This document shows positions 1 to 7,934 of a stretch of 64,000 nt of DNA, piece after piece. Source of the stretch: Verrucomicrobiaceae bacterium (GTDB lineage Bacteria > Verrucomicrobiota > Verrucomicrobiia > Verrucomicrobiales > Verrucomicrobiaceae). The DNA lies in NCBI GenBank assembly GCA_947466075.1, contig CANIBP010000006.1:62001-126000 (forward strand). Reading direction: 5' to 3'. A model generated the notes under the pieces. That model was given only the letters and a program-made list of their open reading frames with translations. It was not told where the DNA came from and did not search any database. Made by a program: the position numbers and the translations under genes. Numbering within the stretch: the first letter of the stretch is position 1; each line of letters starts with the position of its first letter.

Positions 1-249
1 TGTGTCGTTGATCTGCCGCGTGAGGAAACCGAGCGCCGCTGGCAGCTCACCACTCCGCAATGGCCGATCATGAGCGCTGTGACCTATGGCGTGAGCCGCG
101 ACCAACTCATGGCGAAGCATCAGGCCAATCACATCCAGGTTGCTTACGCCTTGGATGCCAAGGCGGCGGATGAATGCATGTTTGCCAAGGCGTCCATGGC
201 GCGTGGACTCGGCATGCAGGTGAATGTGTGCGGCACGCTGTCGCGTTGA
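1..249 (+). CDS. C-terminal fragment of a probable sugar isomerase-like protein (partial)
   Basis: The window opens inside this gene, so only the last 82 residues are visible; frame 1 is open from base 1 to a TGA at 247-249. The tail contains the stretch [14 protein letters not shown] followed by a Cys and Met containing end. That pattern reminds me of the C-terminal part of L-fucose/L-arabinose isomerase-like proteins of PVC bacteria, but this is recognition by eye and not a proven family match. The fragment shows no signal peptide or membrane segment. It is followed after 98 bases by an exported FG-GAP protein on the same strand. The coding call is fairly sure because the frame is open and its codon use matches its neighbours; the function is tentative. 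Confidence 0.5.
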   Translation, partial: CVVDLPREETERRWQLTTPQWPIMSAVTYGVSRDQLMAKHQANHIQVAYALDAKAADECMFAKASMARGLGMQVNVCGTLSR

Positions 250-347
250 TCCTTCTCTGAGGTCAGAGATTGTCACAGAGAGGGCAAGAAAACGCCGCCA
301 TGCGTCGAAGCATCCATGTCCACCACGCGTTAACTCAATCGTCCATC

Positions 348-2288
348 ATGAAGCTCTCCAACCTCCTCCTGTTTGCGTGTTCTGCGTCTTTTTGCGGCCA
401 ACTCATCGCCGCCGAAGGTCTGCATCCGATCAAGTACAACAACCCCGGCCTCGTCGTGGATCTCGAGGTCGGTCTGTGGGCCTGGCCGGTGCCGTGTGAT
501 GCGGATGGCGACGGCGACTTCGATTTGATCGTCTCCTGCCCCGACAAGCCTCACAACGGCATCTATCTCTTTGAAAACACCACCGGCGACACCGCGAAGA
601 ACGCGATGCCGGTGTTCAAACCGGGCAAGTTCATCAGCAAGACGGCACCCTATGTCATGCCGAGTTATGTGAATGGCCAGATGCGCGTGCTGACACCCGG
701 CGCTGAATATCTGAACTTCACCAAGACCGGTCTCGATGAAAAGGTCAAGCTGCCCATCGACAGCAAATGGTTCAAACCACAGGGCAAACAACCCAAAGGT
801 CCGAAGGTGCGGCACAACCAGTTGCGCTACGTTGATTACGATGGCGACGGCAAGACCGACCTCGTCAACGCCATTGAAGACTGGAGCTACTACGGCTGGG
901 ACGATGCCTGGAACGAGAAGGGCGAGTGGATGAACGGCCCACTGCACGGCTTCGTCTTTATCTTCCGGAACACCGGCACCGACGCTGAACCAAAGTATGA
1001 AAAAGAGTTCCGCGTACAGCCCGTGGACACCTTTGGCTGTCCTTCGCCGAACTTCGAGGACTTCGACAAAGATGGCGATCTCGACCTGCTCTGCGGCGAG
1101 TTCCTCGACAAGTTCACCTACTTTGAAAACATCGGCACGCGCACCGAGCCGAAGTATGCCAAGGGTCGCCGCGTGTTCGATCCAGCCGGGAAGTTCCTGC
1201 ATATGGATCTCGAAATGATCGACCCCATCGCCTTCGATTGGGACAAGGATGGCGACTTCGATCTCATCTGCGGCGACGAAGACGGTCGCGTCGCTTTCAT
1301 CAAGAACACTGGCAAACTCGGCATCGACAAAACGCCCGTGTTTGAAAAGCCGCGCTACTTCCAGCAGGAGGCCGACGAGATCAATTTCGGCGCGCTCGTC
1401 ACGCTCTACGGCTGCGACTGGGATGGCGACAAAGACACCGATGTCATCGCAGGCAACACCGCCGGTTACATCGCCTTCATCGAGAACCTCAGCGGTCCCG
1501 GCGTCGCTGAACCGAAGTTTGCCGCGCCTGCGAAGCTCAAGGCCGGTGGCAAAACGCTGCGCATCATGGCCGGCAAGAACGGCAGCATCCAAGGCCCCGC
1601 CGAGGCGAAGTGGGGCTACACCACGCAAACCGTTGCCGATTGGGATGGCGATGGCGATCTCGACCTCATCGCCAACAGCATTCTTGGCAAAGTCGTGTGG
1701 TTTGAAAACACCGGCAGCAAGACCAAGCCCGAACTCGCCGCAGCGCAGCCGGTGGAAGTCGAATGGAACGGTGAGCAGCCCAAACTCGCCTGGGGTTGGC
1801 TGCGGCCCGAAGGCAAAGCGTTGCTCACGCAATGGCGCACCACGCCTGTGGCGATTGATTGGAACAAAGACGGCCTCACCGATCTCGTCATGCTCGACCA
1901 CGAAGGCTACCTCAGCTTCTTCCAGCGCACGAAAACCGGCCTACAACCTCCGCAACGCATCTTCGCCGACGCGAATGGCAAACTCCTTCAACTCAACGCT
2001 GGCATCGCCGGTAAGAGCGGCCGCCGCAAACTCTGCCTCATGGACTGGGACGGCGACGGCAAGCTCGACATCCTCCTCAACAGCCAAAACGCCCAGTTTC
2101 TCCGCCAATCCGGTGAAAAAGACGGCCTCATCCTCTTCACCGACGGTGGCAACGTCAGCGACCGCAACATCGAAGGCCACGACACAAGTCCGACCCCCGT
2201 CGATTGGGACTCCAACGGCCTGCCAGATTTGCTGATCGGAGCAGAGGATGGACGGCTGTATTTTCTGAAGAATCCGCAGGCGAAGTAG
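348..2288 (+). CDS. Exported FG-GAP/VCBS repeat beta-propeller protein
   Basis: This 646-residue protein starts with a Sec signal peptide (MKLSNLLLFACSASFCGQLIAA). I chose the ATG at 348 because in-frame starts from 270 onward would bury that signal behind a charged extension. The mature part carries about nine calcium-binding-type repeats of the form D-x-D-x-D-G-x-x-D-L, such as DADGDGDFDL, DYDGDGKTDL, DFDKDGDLDL, DWDKDGDFDL, DWDGDGKLDI and DWDSNGLPDL. Such FG-GAP/VCBS repeats normally fold into a calcium-stabilised beta-propeller used for binding or adhesion. No enzymatic motif was seen. It is probably secreted or surface-attached and may bind glycan or protein ligands. Its TAG stop codon lies inside the first arm of a palindromic repeat. 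Confidence 0.9.
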   Translation: MKLSNLLLFACSASFCGQLIAAEGLHPIKYNNPGLVVDLEVGLWAWPVPCDADGDGDFDLIVSCPDKPHNGIYLFENTTGDTAKNAMPVFKPGKFISKTAPYVMPSYVNGQMRVLTPGAEYLNFTKTGLDEKVKLPIDSKWFKPQGKQPKGPKVRHNQLRYVDYDGDGKTDLVNAIEDWSYYGWDDAWNEKGEWMNGPLHGFVFIFRNTGTDAEPKYEKEFRVQPVDTFGCPSPNFEDFDKDGDLDLLCGEFLDKFTYFENIGTRTEPKYAKGRRVFDPAGKFLHMDLEMIDPIAFDWDKDGDFDLICGDEDGRVAFIKNTGKLGIDKTPVFEKPRYFQQEADEINFGALVTLYGCDWDGDKDTDVIAGNTAGYIAFIENLSGPGVAEPKFAAPAKLKAGGKTLRIMAGKNGSIQGPAEAKWGYTTQTVADWDGDGDLDLIANSILGKVVWFENTGSKTKPELAAAQPVEVEWNGEQPKLAWGWLRPEGKALLTQWRTTPVAIDWNKDGLTDLVMLDHEGYLSFFQRTKTGLQPPQRIFADANGKLLQLNAGIAGKSGRRKLCLMDWDGDGKLDILLNSQNAQFLRQSGEKDGLILFTDGGNVSDRNIEGHDTSPTPVDWDSNGLPDLLIGAEDGRLYFLKNPQAK

Positions 2289-2341
2289 CCCAGTTGCTGT
2301 GCAACTGGAGTCACAAGCCTGTTGCACAGTAACAGGACTAC
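2285..2341. repeat. Imperfect palindrome with GTAG/CTAC ends (REP-like)
   Basis: Two 24-base arms, 2285-2308 and 2318-2341, are inverted copies of each other at about 20 of 24 positions. Each arm is itself a small stem-loop (CCAGTTG/CAACTGG and CCTGTT/AACAGG), so the differences between arms are partly compensated. The outer ends read GTAG and CTAC. The first arm begins with the stop codon of the FG-GAP gene. A similar GTAG...CTAC palindrome occurs at 30160-30234. It could act as a 3' mRNA hairpin or be a dispersed repetitive palindrome; no T-tract follows it. Confidence 0.6.
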
Positions 2342-2355
2342 TTTAGTGGCAGATT

Positions 2356-3108
2356 ATGACCACTCTCGAAATCCTCTCCCTCATCGCCGCGGGATGCGCT
2401 GCGGGTGCAGTGAATGCTGTGGCGGGTGGTGGGACGATGTTGACGTTTCCCGTGCTGCTGATGTGCGGCACGTCGCCGGTGATGGCGAATGCGACGAGCA
2501 CAGTAGGACTCGTGATTGGCACGGCGGGGAGCATTGTGAGCTTTCGCGGGCATTTGAAGGCGATCCGCGAATTGCTGTGGCGATTCATTCCTATCTGTCT
2601 CGTTGGCGCAGCATTGGGTAGCTGGCTGCTGACGCAGACGAGTGATGATCATTTTTCAAATCTCATTCCCTTCCTCGTGCTATTCGCAACCGGGCTTTTT
2701 TTCGTTCAAGGATTCCTGAAAAAGCCGCAAACTGGCTCGAAATCGAAAGCGCTATGGTTCTCCCTCCTGCTGCAACTGCCGGTGGCGATCTACGGTGCAT
2801 TCTTTGGTGCAGGGATCGGCATCCTGATGCTGGCCTCGTTCGGCTTCATGGGCATGACGCACATTCATGAGATGAATGCGCTGAAGAACCTGCTCGGCTC
2901 GCTCATCAACGTCGTCGCGGCCACATGGTTCATCGCCGCAGGCATGGTGAACTGGCCGCAGACGCTGGCGCTGACGGCGGGGGCTTTGATCGGCTACTAC
3001 TTCGGAGCGCAGTACTCCCAGCGCATCGAGCCAAAGCGTGTGCGGCAGCTCATCACGGCGATTGGCCTGATCATTTCCATGGTGATGTTCTGGCGGCAGT
3101 TTGGATGA
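2356..3108 (+). CDS. TauE/SafE-family sulfite exporter-like membrane permease
   Basis: The 250-residue product is almost entirely hydrophobic, with about seven to eight predicted membrane segments. Its N-terminus (AAGCAAGAVNAVAGGGTMLTFPVLL) matches the glycine-rich first helix of the TauE/SafE family (PF01925), and the second half repeats the pattern with GAFFGAGIGILMLASFGFMG. Family members move anions such as sulfite, sulfoacetate or other organosulfur compounds across the inner membrane; the substrate here cannot be read from sequence. A link to the sulfatase at 43384-44784 is possible but speculative. The ATG at 2356 directly precedes the first membrane helix. Confidence 0.9.
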   Translation: MTTLEILSLIAAGCAAGAVNAVAGGGTMLTFPVLLMCGTSPVMANATSTVGLVIGTAGSIVSFRGHLKAIRELLWRFIPICLVGAALGSWLLTQTSDDHFSNLIPFLVLFATGLFFVQGFLKKPQTGSKSKALWFSLLLQLPVAIYGAFFGAGIGILMLASFGFMGMTHIHEMNALKNLLGSLINVVAATWFIAAGMVNWPQTLALTAGALIGYYFGAQYSQRIEPKRVRQLITAIGLIISMVMFWRQFG

Positions 3109-3140
3109 CAAAGCGCCTGTTCGAGGCTAAGTCGCTCCAC

Positions 3141-3518
3141 ATGCGTCTCCTTCTCGTCGCCATCATGTTGTCTTTCAGCCTCACCGGCTGTTCGTTGATC
3201 ACAGTTCCATTGAGTGCGGCAGGCACGGTGGCAGGTGCCACCATCAAGGCCACGGGAGGAGTTGCCAAAGCAGGCGTGCAAGCCATGGGCAGTCATCAGC
3301 AGCCTGCGCCGCAGCCCCAGCAGCCGTATTATCCGTCTCAAGGTTACCCACAGCAGCCTTACCCAGCGCAGTATCCGCCGCAGCAGGCTTATCCTCAGCA
3401 GCAATACGCTCCGCAGTATCCGCAACAGCAACAGGCCTATCCGTATCCACCTCAGCAGCCACAGGGTCAGTGGTATCAAGGCCGCTGGTATCCTTACCCA
3501 CCGCAGCCGGTGCGTTGA
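3141..3518 (+). CDS. Small Pro/Gln/Tyr-rich lipoprotein
   Basis: The 125-residue protein begins with a lipoprotein signal peptide ending in the lipobox LTG-Cys (MRLLLVAIMLSFSLTGCS). A short Gly/Ala/Thr/Lys region follows (VPLSAAGTVAGATIKATGG), and then a long low-complexity tail built from PQQ, YPQQ and PYP units ending in WYQGRWYPYPPQ. Such tails are disordered and often surface-exposed or peptidoglycan-associated. I chose the ATG at 3141 because it starts the signal peptide; an alternative ATG at 3105 overlaps the permease stop as ATGA and would add 12 charged residues. Function is unknown. A hairpin terminator follows about 70 bases downstream. Confidence 0.8.
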   Translation: MRLLLVAIMLSFSLTGCSLITVPLSAAGTVAGATIKATGGVAKAGVQAMGSHQQPAPQPQQPYYPSQGYPQQPYPAQYPPQQAYPQQQYAPQYPQQQQAYPYPPQQPQGQWYQGRWYPYPPQPVR

Positions 3519-3589
3519 GTAACCGCGCGACCTGCGGCAGCAGGCCACGTTCGCTCTTGCGCATTCAATGCGCGCACGCTCATTGCAGC

Positions 3590-3620
3590 GCCGGGTGTCA
3601 CCACCCGGCACTTTTGTTTT
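3590..3620 (+). terminator. Rho-independent terminator after the lipoprotein gene
   Basis: A perfect 8-bp GC-rich stem, GCCGGGTG (3590-3597) and CACCCGGC (3602-3609), encloses a TCAC loop and is followed by ACTTTTGTTTT. This is the classic intrinsic terminator layout. It lies inside the longest possible 5' extension of the downstream mfd frame and so argues for a later mfd start. Confidence 0.8.
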
Positions 3621-3729
3621 GGACCCCGTCAAGCGCGCCCCCAAACCTCGCGGCGTGAAGAAGGCTGCGACTCGAAAACCACCACTCCCTTCAGGACGTG
3701 CGCGGGGGGATGCGCTTGGTCTTGTGGAT

Positions 3730-6700
3730 ATGACGCTGACTGCGGTGGAGTTTCAGCGGCGGCTGAATGAACAGGACATCGTGCTCGATCATGTGACGCC
3801 GCAGGCCTTTGGTTTTGCGGCGGCGTTGATGGTGCGGCATGCGGAGAAAGCGATGGCGGGGCGCCGTGTGTGGATTCTCTGCTCGGATGTGAAGACGCAG
3901 GATCATGTGCATGCTGAACTGGGCGTGTGGCAGTGTCCGGCGCTTTATTTTCCGCGTCTCGGGCAGGTGGTGAATGATGCGCTGATCGATCCTGAACTGC
4001 TGGCGGAACGTGCCGGAGTGCTCGGCCGCATGATGGCGGGCGAAGCGCCGGTGATGGTGCTGTGCGCGGACAGTTTGGATGAACCTGCGCCGGCACTGGC
4101 GGAGATCACAAGCCAGCGCAAGACGCTGGCTGTCGGCGCAAAGCTGGATGTCGAAGCGCTGCTGCGTGATCTGGGCGAGGCAGGCTTCGAGCGCGTGCCC
4201 GTGGTCACGGAGCGCGGTCAATTCGCGCGGCGAGGAGGCATCGTGGATTTTTTCACCTGGCAGGCGGAAGAACCGCTGCGGCTGGAGTTTTTCGATGCCG
4301 AGATCGAATCCATCCGCGCCTTCGATCTGCATAATCAATCGTCCATCAAGCGCCTGGATCATGTGGGAGTGATCCTGCGCATGAATGAGAACGCGGAGGA
4401 TGCAGCGCTCGTGCGCGAGCATCTGCGGCAGGATGATTTCATCGTCACCATTGATTGCGAAGCAAAAGCGCATGCGCGCATCATGAGCGGTGCCGCGCCA
4501 GTCGAAGGCATGGAGGATTTCTCGGCGGCGATTCACGAAAATCCGCTCGGCGTCTTCGATGCGTCCGATTTCGTGCTGCATGAAGCGCGGCGCGCACACT
4601 TCGCCCGACAGATTCGCGAATGGCATGAGGCTGGTTGGCGCACGATCATCTTTTTTCACAACGAGGCGGAACGTGAGCGCTTCGGCGAACTCCAAAGCGG
4701 GTTGCCGTCGTCATTGGAGACAAAGCTGGGCCTGCTGTATCGCGGCTTCACGGTTCCTGCGGCCAAACTGGCCGTTTTGACGGGGGCGGAAATCTTTGGG
4801 CGGCATCAGCAGATTCGCCGCGTGCGCGGCTCGAAGCTCGATGAGGCCGAGGTGCTGCGCAAAGCGCGGGATGTGATGCGCGATCTGCGCGAAGGCGACA
4901 CCGTGGTGCATTCCGAGCACGGCGTGGCACGCTATGGCGGCATCGAAGTGCGTGATTCAGGCAAGCGAGAGGAAGTGCTCGTGCTGCATTATGCGGAGAG
5001 CGCGAAGCTGTTTGTGCCGGTGGCGCATGCGCACATGGTCACACGCTATGTCGGTGTCGGCGGCAAAGCGCCCGCCTTGAGCAAGCTCAGTGAGGCGCGC
5101 TGGCAGAAGACACGCAAGAGCGCGGAGAAAAGCGTGGAGGACTTTGCCGTGCGCATGCTCAGCGTGGCGGCAGAACGGCAGACGCTGAAGGCGTATTCAC
5201 ATCCGCCGGACACAAAATGGCAGGTCGAGTTCGAGGAATCTTTTTTGTATCGCGAAACACCGGATCAACTCCGCTGTACGGAAGAGATCAAACGCGACAT
5301 GGAGGCCGAGAAACCGATGGATCGCCTGCTGTGCGCCGACGTTGGCTTTGGCAAGACGGAGGTGGCGATTCGCGCGGCTTTCAAAACCGTGATGGGAGGA
5401 AGGCAGGTGGCGATTCTGGTGCCCACGACCGTGCTGGCACGTCAGCACACCGAAAACATCCGCCAGCGTATGAGCGAGTTCCCCGTGACCGTGGAAATGC
5501 TCTGCCGCCTCACTCCCGCGCATCGCGAACGCGAGATTGTGCGAGGCATCGCTGAAGGCACGGTCGATGTCGTTATCGGCACGCATCGTGTCATTTCCAA
5601 AGACGTGCGTTTCAAGAATCTCGGCCTCGCCGTGATTGATGAGGAGCAGCGTTTCGGTGTGAAGCACAAGGAACGCTTCAAAGACCTGTTCCGCCTCGTC
5701 GATGTGCTCACGCTCAGCGCCACACCGATTCCACGCACGCTGTATCTCGCGCTCATGGGCATGCGCGACATGAGCACCATCGAAACACCGCCGCCGAACA
5801 AGCAGGCGGTGCAGACGATGATCTGTCCGTATGACGAGCGCACGATCAAAGAGGCCGTTGAAGCAGAGATTGAGCGCGGTGGACAGGTGTTCTTCCTCCA
5901 CAACCGCGTGATGACCATCGAGAAGACGGCGCAGCGCATTCGCGACCTGTGTCCGCGTGCGCGGGTGATCGTCGGCCACGGGCAGATGGATGAAGTCATG
6001 CTCGAAGACGTGATGCACACCTTTGTCGATGGCGATGCCGATGTGCTCGTCTGCACCACCATCATCGAAAGCGGCGTCGATATTCCGAACGCGAACACCA
6101 TCATCATCGACCGCGCAGACCGCTTCGGTCTCGCTGATTTGTATCAACTTCGAGGTCGTGTGGGCCGTGGCGGCGTTCAAGCGCATGCGTATTTGCTCCT
6201 GCCACGCGATGCCGTGACCGCCGGCGATGCCCGTAAGCGGGTGAACGCCATCAAGCAATACGCCGGTCTCGGCAGCGGCTTCAAAATTGCCCTGCGCGAC
6301 CTGGAGATTCGCGGTGCGGGCAATCTGCTCGGCACCGAGCAGAGCGGACACATCGCAGCGGTGGGATTCGATTTGTACTGCCAGATGCTTAAACAAAGCG
6401 TCGCCCGCATGCAGGGCCGTCGTGTGGCGCGTCCCGTCGAGGTCGGACTGCGCGCCGATTTCCTCGTGATGAGCGAATCCATGATGCTGCAGGCCGATAA
6501 AACAGCCACACCGGCCTTCTTGCCTGCGCCCTTCATCGAAGATCCCAAACTGCGCATCACCGCGTATCGTCAGCTTGGCGAGATCATGACGCGCAAGGAG
6601 CTGGAAGACCTCGAAGCGCAATGGCGCGATCAGTTTGGCGAAAAACTGCCGCACTCCGTGCAGAACATGCTCACCTGCGCCGCCATCCGTCTCGCCGCCG

Positions 6701-6858
6701 CGCATGCGGGCATCAGCGATGTCGAAATCAAAGAACGCAAACTCATGCTGACGCGCAACGGCAAGCTGGTGATGCTCAACGGCAAATTTCCGCGTCTCAC
6801 CGCCAAAGAAGGCCATAAGCAGCTCGCTGAGACGCTGGCGATGCTGCGGACGCTGTGA
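3730..6858 (+). CDS. mfd: Transcription-repair coupling factor Mfd
   Basis: Mfd is a DNA translocase that removes RNA polymerase stalled at lesions and recruits UvrA for nucleotide excision repair. From the chosen ATG the protein is 1042 residues, slightly shorter than the usual 1100-1150. The N-terminal part is UvrB-like. Near residue 384 is the RNA polymerase interaction region (LREGDTVVHSEHGVARYGGI). The helicase core has Walker A ADVGFGKT (about 537), the DEEQRFGVKHKE box (about 637), the TLSATPIPRTL motif (about 663) and a RecG-like motif VI region (LRGRVGRGG). The C-terminal TRCF domain starts near residue 935. The frame is open back to 3568, but that extension runs through a terminator hairpin and is basic and low-complexity, so a start near 3724-3730 is preferred. 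Confidence 0.95.
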   Translation: MTLTAVEFQRRLNEQDIVLDHVTPQAFGFAAALMVRHAEKAMAGRRVWILCSDVKTQDHVHAELGVWQCPALYFPRLGQVVNDALIDPELLAERAGVLGRMMAGEAPVMVLCADSLDEPAPALAEITSQRKTLAVGAKLDVEALLRDLGEAGFERVPVVTERGQFARRGGIVDFFTWQAEEPLRLEFFDAEIESIRAFDLHNQSSIKRLDHVGVILRMNENAEDAALVREHLRQDDFIVTIDCEAKAHARIMSGAAPVEGMEDFSAAIHENPLGVFDASDFVLHEARRAHFARQIREWHEAGWRTIIFFHNEAERERFGELQSGLPSSLETKLGLLYRGFTVPAAKLAVLTGAEIFGRHQQIRRVRGSKLDEAEVLRKARDVMRDLREGDTVVHSEHGVARYGGIEVRDSGKREEVLVLHYAESAKLFVPVAHAHMVTRYVGVGGKAPALSKLSEARWQKTRKSAEKSVEDFAVRMLSVAAERQTLKAYSHPPDTKWQVEFEESFLYRETPDQLRCTEEIKRDMEAEKPMDRLLCADVGFGKTEVAIRAAFKTVMGGRQVAILVPTTVLARQHTENIRQRMSEFPVTVEMLCRLTPAHREREIVRGIAEGTVDVVIGTHRVISKDVRFKNLGLAVIDEEQRFGVKHKERFKDLFRLVDVLTLSATPIPRTLYLALMGMRDMSTIETPPPNKQAVQTMICPYDERTIKEAVEAEIERGGQVFFLHNRVMTIEKTAQRIRDLCPRARVIVGHGQMDEVMLEDVMHTFVDGDADVLVCTTIIESGVDIPNANTIIIDRADRFGLADLYQLRGRVGRGGVQAHAYLLLPRDAVTAGDARKRVNAIKQYAGLGSGFKIALRDLEIRGAGNLLGTEQSGHIAAVGFDLYCQMLKQSVARMQGRRVARPVEVGLRADFLVMSESMMLQADKTATPAFLPAPFIEDPKLRITAYRQLGEIMTRKELEDLEAQWRDQFGEKLPHSVQNMLTCAAIRLAAAHAGISDVEIKERKLMLTRNGKLVMLNGKFPRLTAKEGHKQLAETLAMLRTL

Positions 6859-6859
6859 G

Positions 6860-7870
6860 TCACTTGATCGGCGCGGACCAAACTTGAGGCGAACGCACGC
6901 CCGGACGTGCTTCACCGCCGGGGACGATGATCTGATCTCTCCAGAACACAGAATTCGTCGTGACGAGTGAAAACGGCACATCCCCTGCCCTGCTCCATGT
7001 TTGTGATTTCAGATCGTAAGCCAGGATCGAACGTGGAAAGCCGGGATGTTTGCTTTTCGGCTCGAAGTTCACCAGCGCACTGTCGTCACCACCGAGGATG
7101 AGAATCTTCGAATCGATCACCGGAGCTGGATTCGGCGCTGCCACGGCCACACGCGGCATGTCGGGCAGTTTTTCCCAGCCAGAGGCCGGTTTGAAACGCC
7201 ATGCGTCATTCAGCCATTCACGCTCAGGTTTCCCATCCTTGCCTGCGTGCAGCGCCGCTCCGCTGAACACATGCACCGCGCCATCTGCGGCGGCCATGCA
7301 GGCTAGTATGCGCGGTTTGCCGGGACATGGCGGCAGTTCTTGCCATTGCGCGCTGGGTTGTTTTAGATCGAACGACCAGAAAGTATTCATCGCGTTGGTC
7401 GCTGTGGGCGTTTCTATGCCACCGGCGATGTATATGACGTCATCGAGCAGGCAGCCACTCATGAAGGCGCATGGTTTGGGCAAAGGTGGAAGTTTTGCGT
7501 CTTTACCGACCCAAAACACATCGGAAAAATGCTCTGTCGCATTGCCGCCGCCGATGATGATGAGTCCTTCCGGTGTCGTGATGCTCACGCCGTAGCCATT
7601 TGGTTTCGTCAGCTTGCCAATGATGCGCCACTGGCCGTCCGGTTTGTCGAGCGTATAGACCGTGTCATACCAGAGCTTCGTCCCGCCCTCCCACGGCATC
7701 TTGTCGATGAAATGTGTGCCGCCAGCGACAATAAGCGAGCCATTACTCACACCCGCGAACGAACCGGCGAAGCCTCTTGCATCAGGCAGCGACGGAAGCT
7801 GCGACCATTTCAAATCGGCGGCGGAGACGGTAAGTGTAAGGGATATGAAGCTGAGAAGCGTGCGGCGCAT
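6860..7870 (-). CDS. Exported Kelch-repeat protein, cyclically permuted mutarotase-like
   Basis: The 336-residue protein has a signal peptide (MRRTLLSFISLTLTVSAA) followed by Kelch-type repeats with GG pairs, for example LIVAGG, LIIIGGG, IYIAGG, LILGGDD and IIVPGG. The segment FAGVSNGSLIVAGGTHFIDKMPWEGG closely follows the pattern of the permuted relatives of the sialic-acid mutarotase NanM, which are common in PVC bacteria. A role as sugar mutarotase, or simply as a six-bladed carbohydrate-binding propeller, is therefore likely but unproven. The ATG at 7870 is preferred over an upstream start at 7909, which would hide the signal peptide. It is divergent from the DUF1501 gene at 7935 and convergent with mfd, 1 base away. 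Confidence 0.85.
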   Translation of the reverse strand: MRRTLLSFISLTLTVSAADLKWSQLPSLPDARGFAGSFAGVSNGSLIVAGGTHFIDKMPWEGGTKLWYDTVYTLDKPDGQWRIIGKLTKPNGYGVSITTPEGLIIIGGGNATEHFSDVFWVGKDAKLPPLPKPCAFMSGCLLDDVIYIAGGIETPTATNAMNTFWSFDLKQPSAQWQELPPCPGKPRILACMAAADGAVHVFSGAALHAGKDGKPEREWLNDAWRFKPASGWEKLPDMPRVAVAAPNPAPVIDSKILILGGDDSALVNFEPKSKHPGFPRSILAYDLKSQTWSRAGDVPFSLVTTNSVFWRDQIIVPGGEARPGVRSPQVWSAPIK

Positions 7871-7934
7871 GACCGGCACATAACGTGGTTTTGATGATAG
7901 TTCCGGCACGTTGAGTGCTTATTTTGACGCTCAA

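Noticed and set aside
254..269. TCTCTGA-GG-TCAGAGA palindrome just after the first partial gene
   Set aside because: The loop would be too small, the stem is short and no T-tract follows, so I do not call it a terminator.
330..1901. A 523-codon minus-strand frame opposite the FG-GAP gene
   Set aside because: The calcium-binding repeats on the plus strand explain it; the repetitive Val/Ile/Asp pattern in the antisense is a mirror of those repeats.
3298..3510. Short repeated CAGCAGCC/TATCC units looking like a small repeat array
   Set aside because: They encode the PQQ/YPQQ tail of the lipoprotein; the units vary and there are no unique spacers, so it is not a CRISPR array.
5197..6981. A 594-codon minus-strand frame opposite mfd
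   Set aside because: It mirrors the codons of mfd, has no domain motif and crosses the mfd stop into the Kelch gene region.
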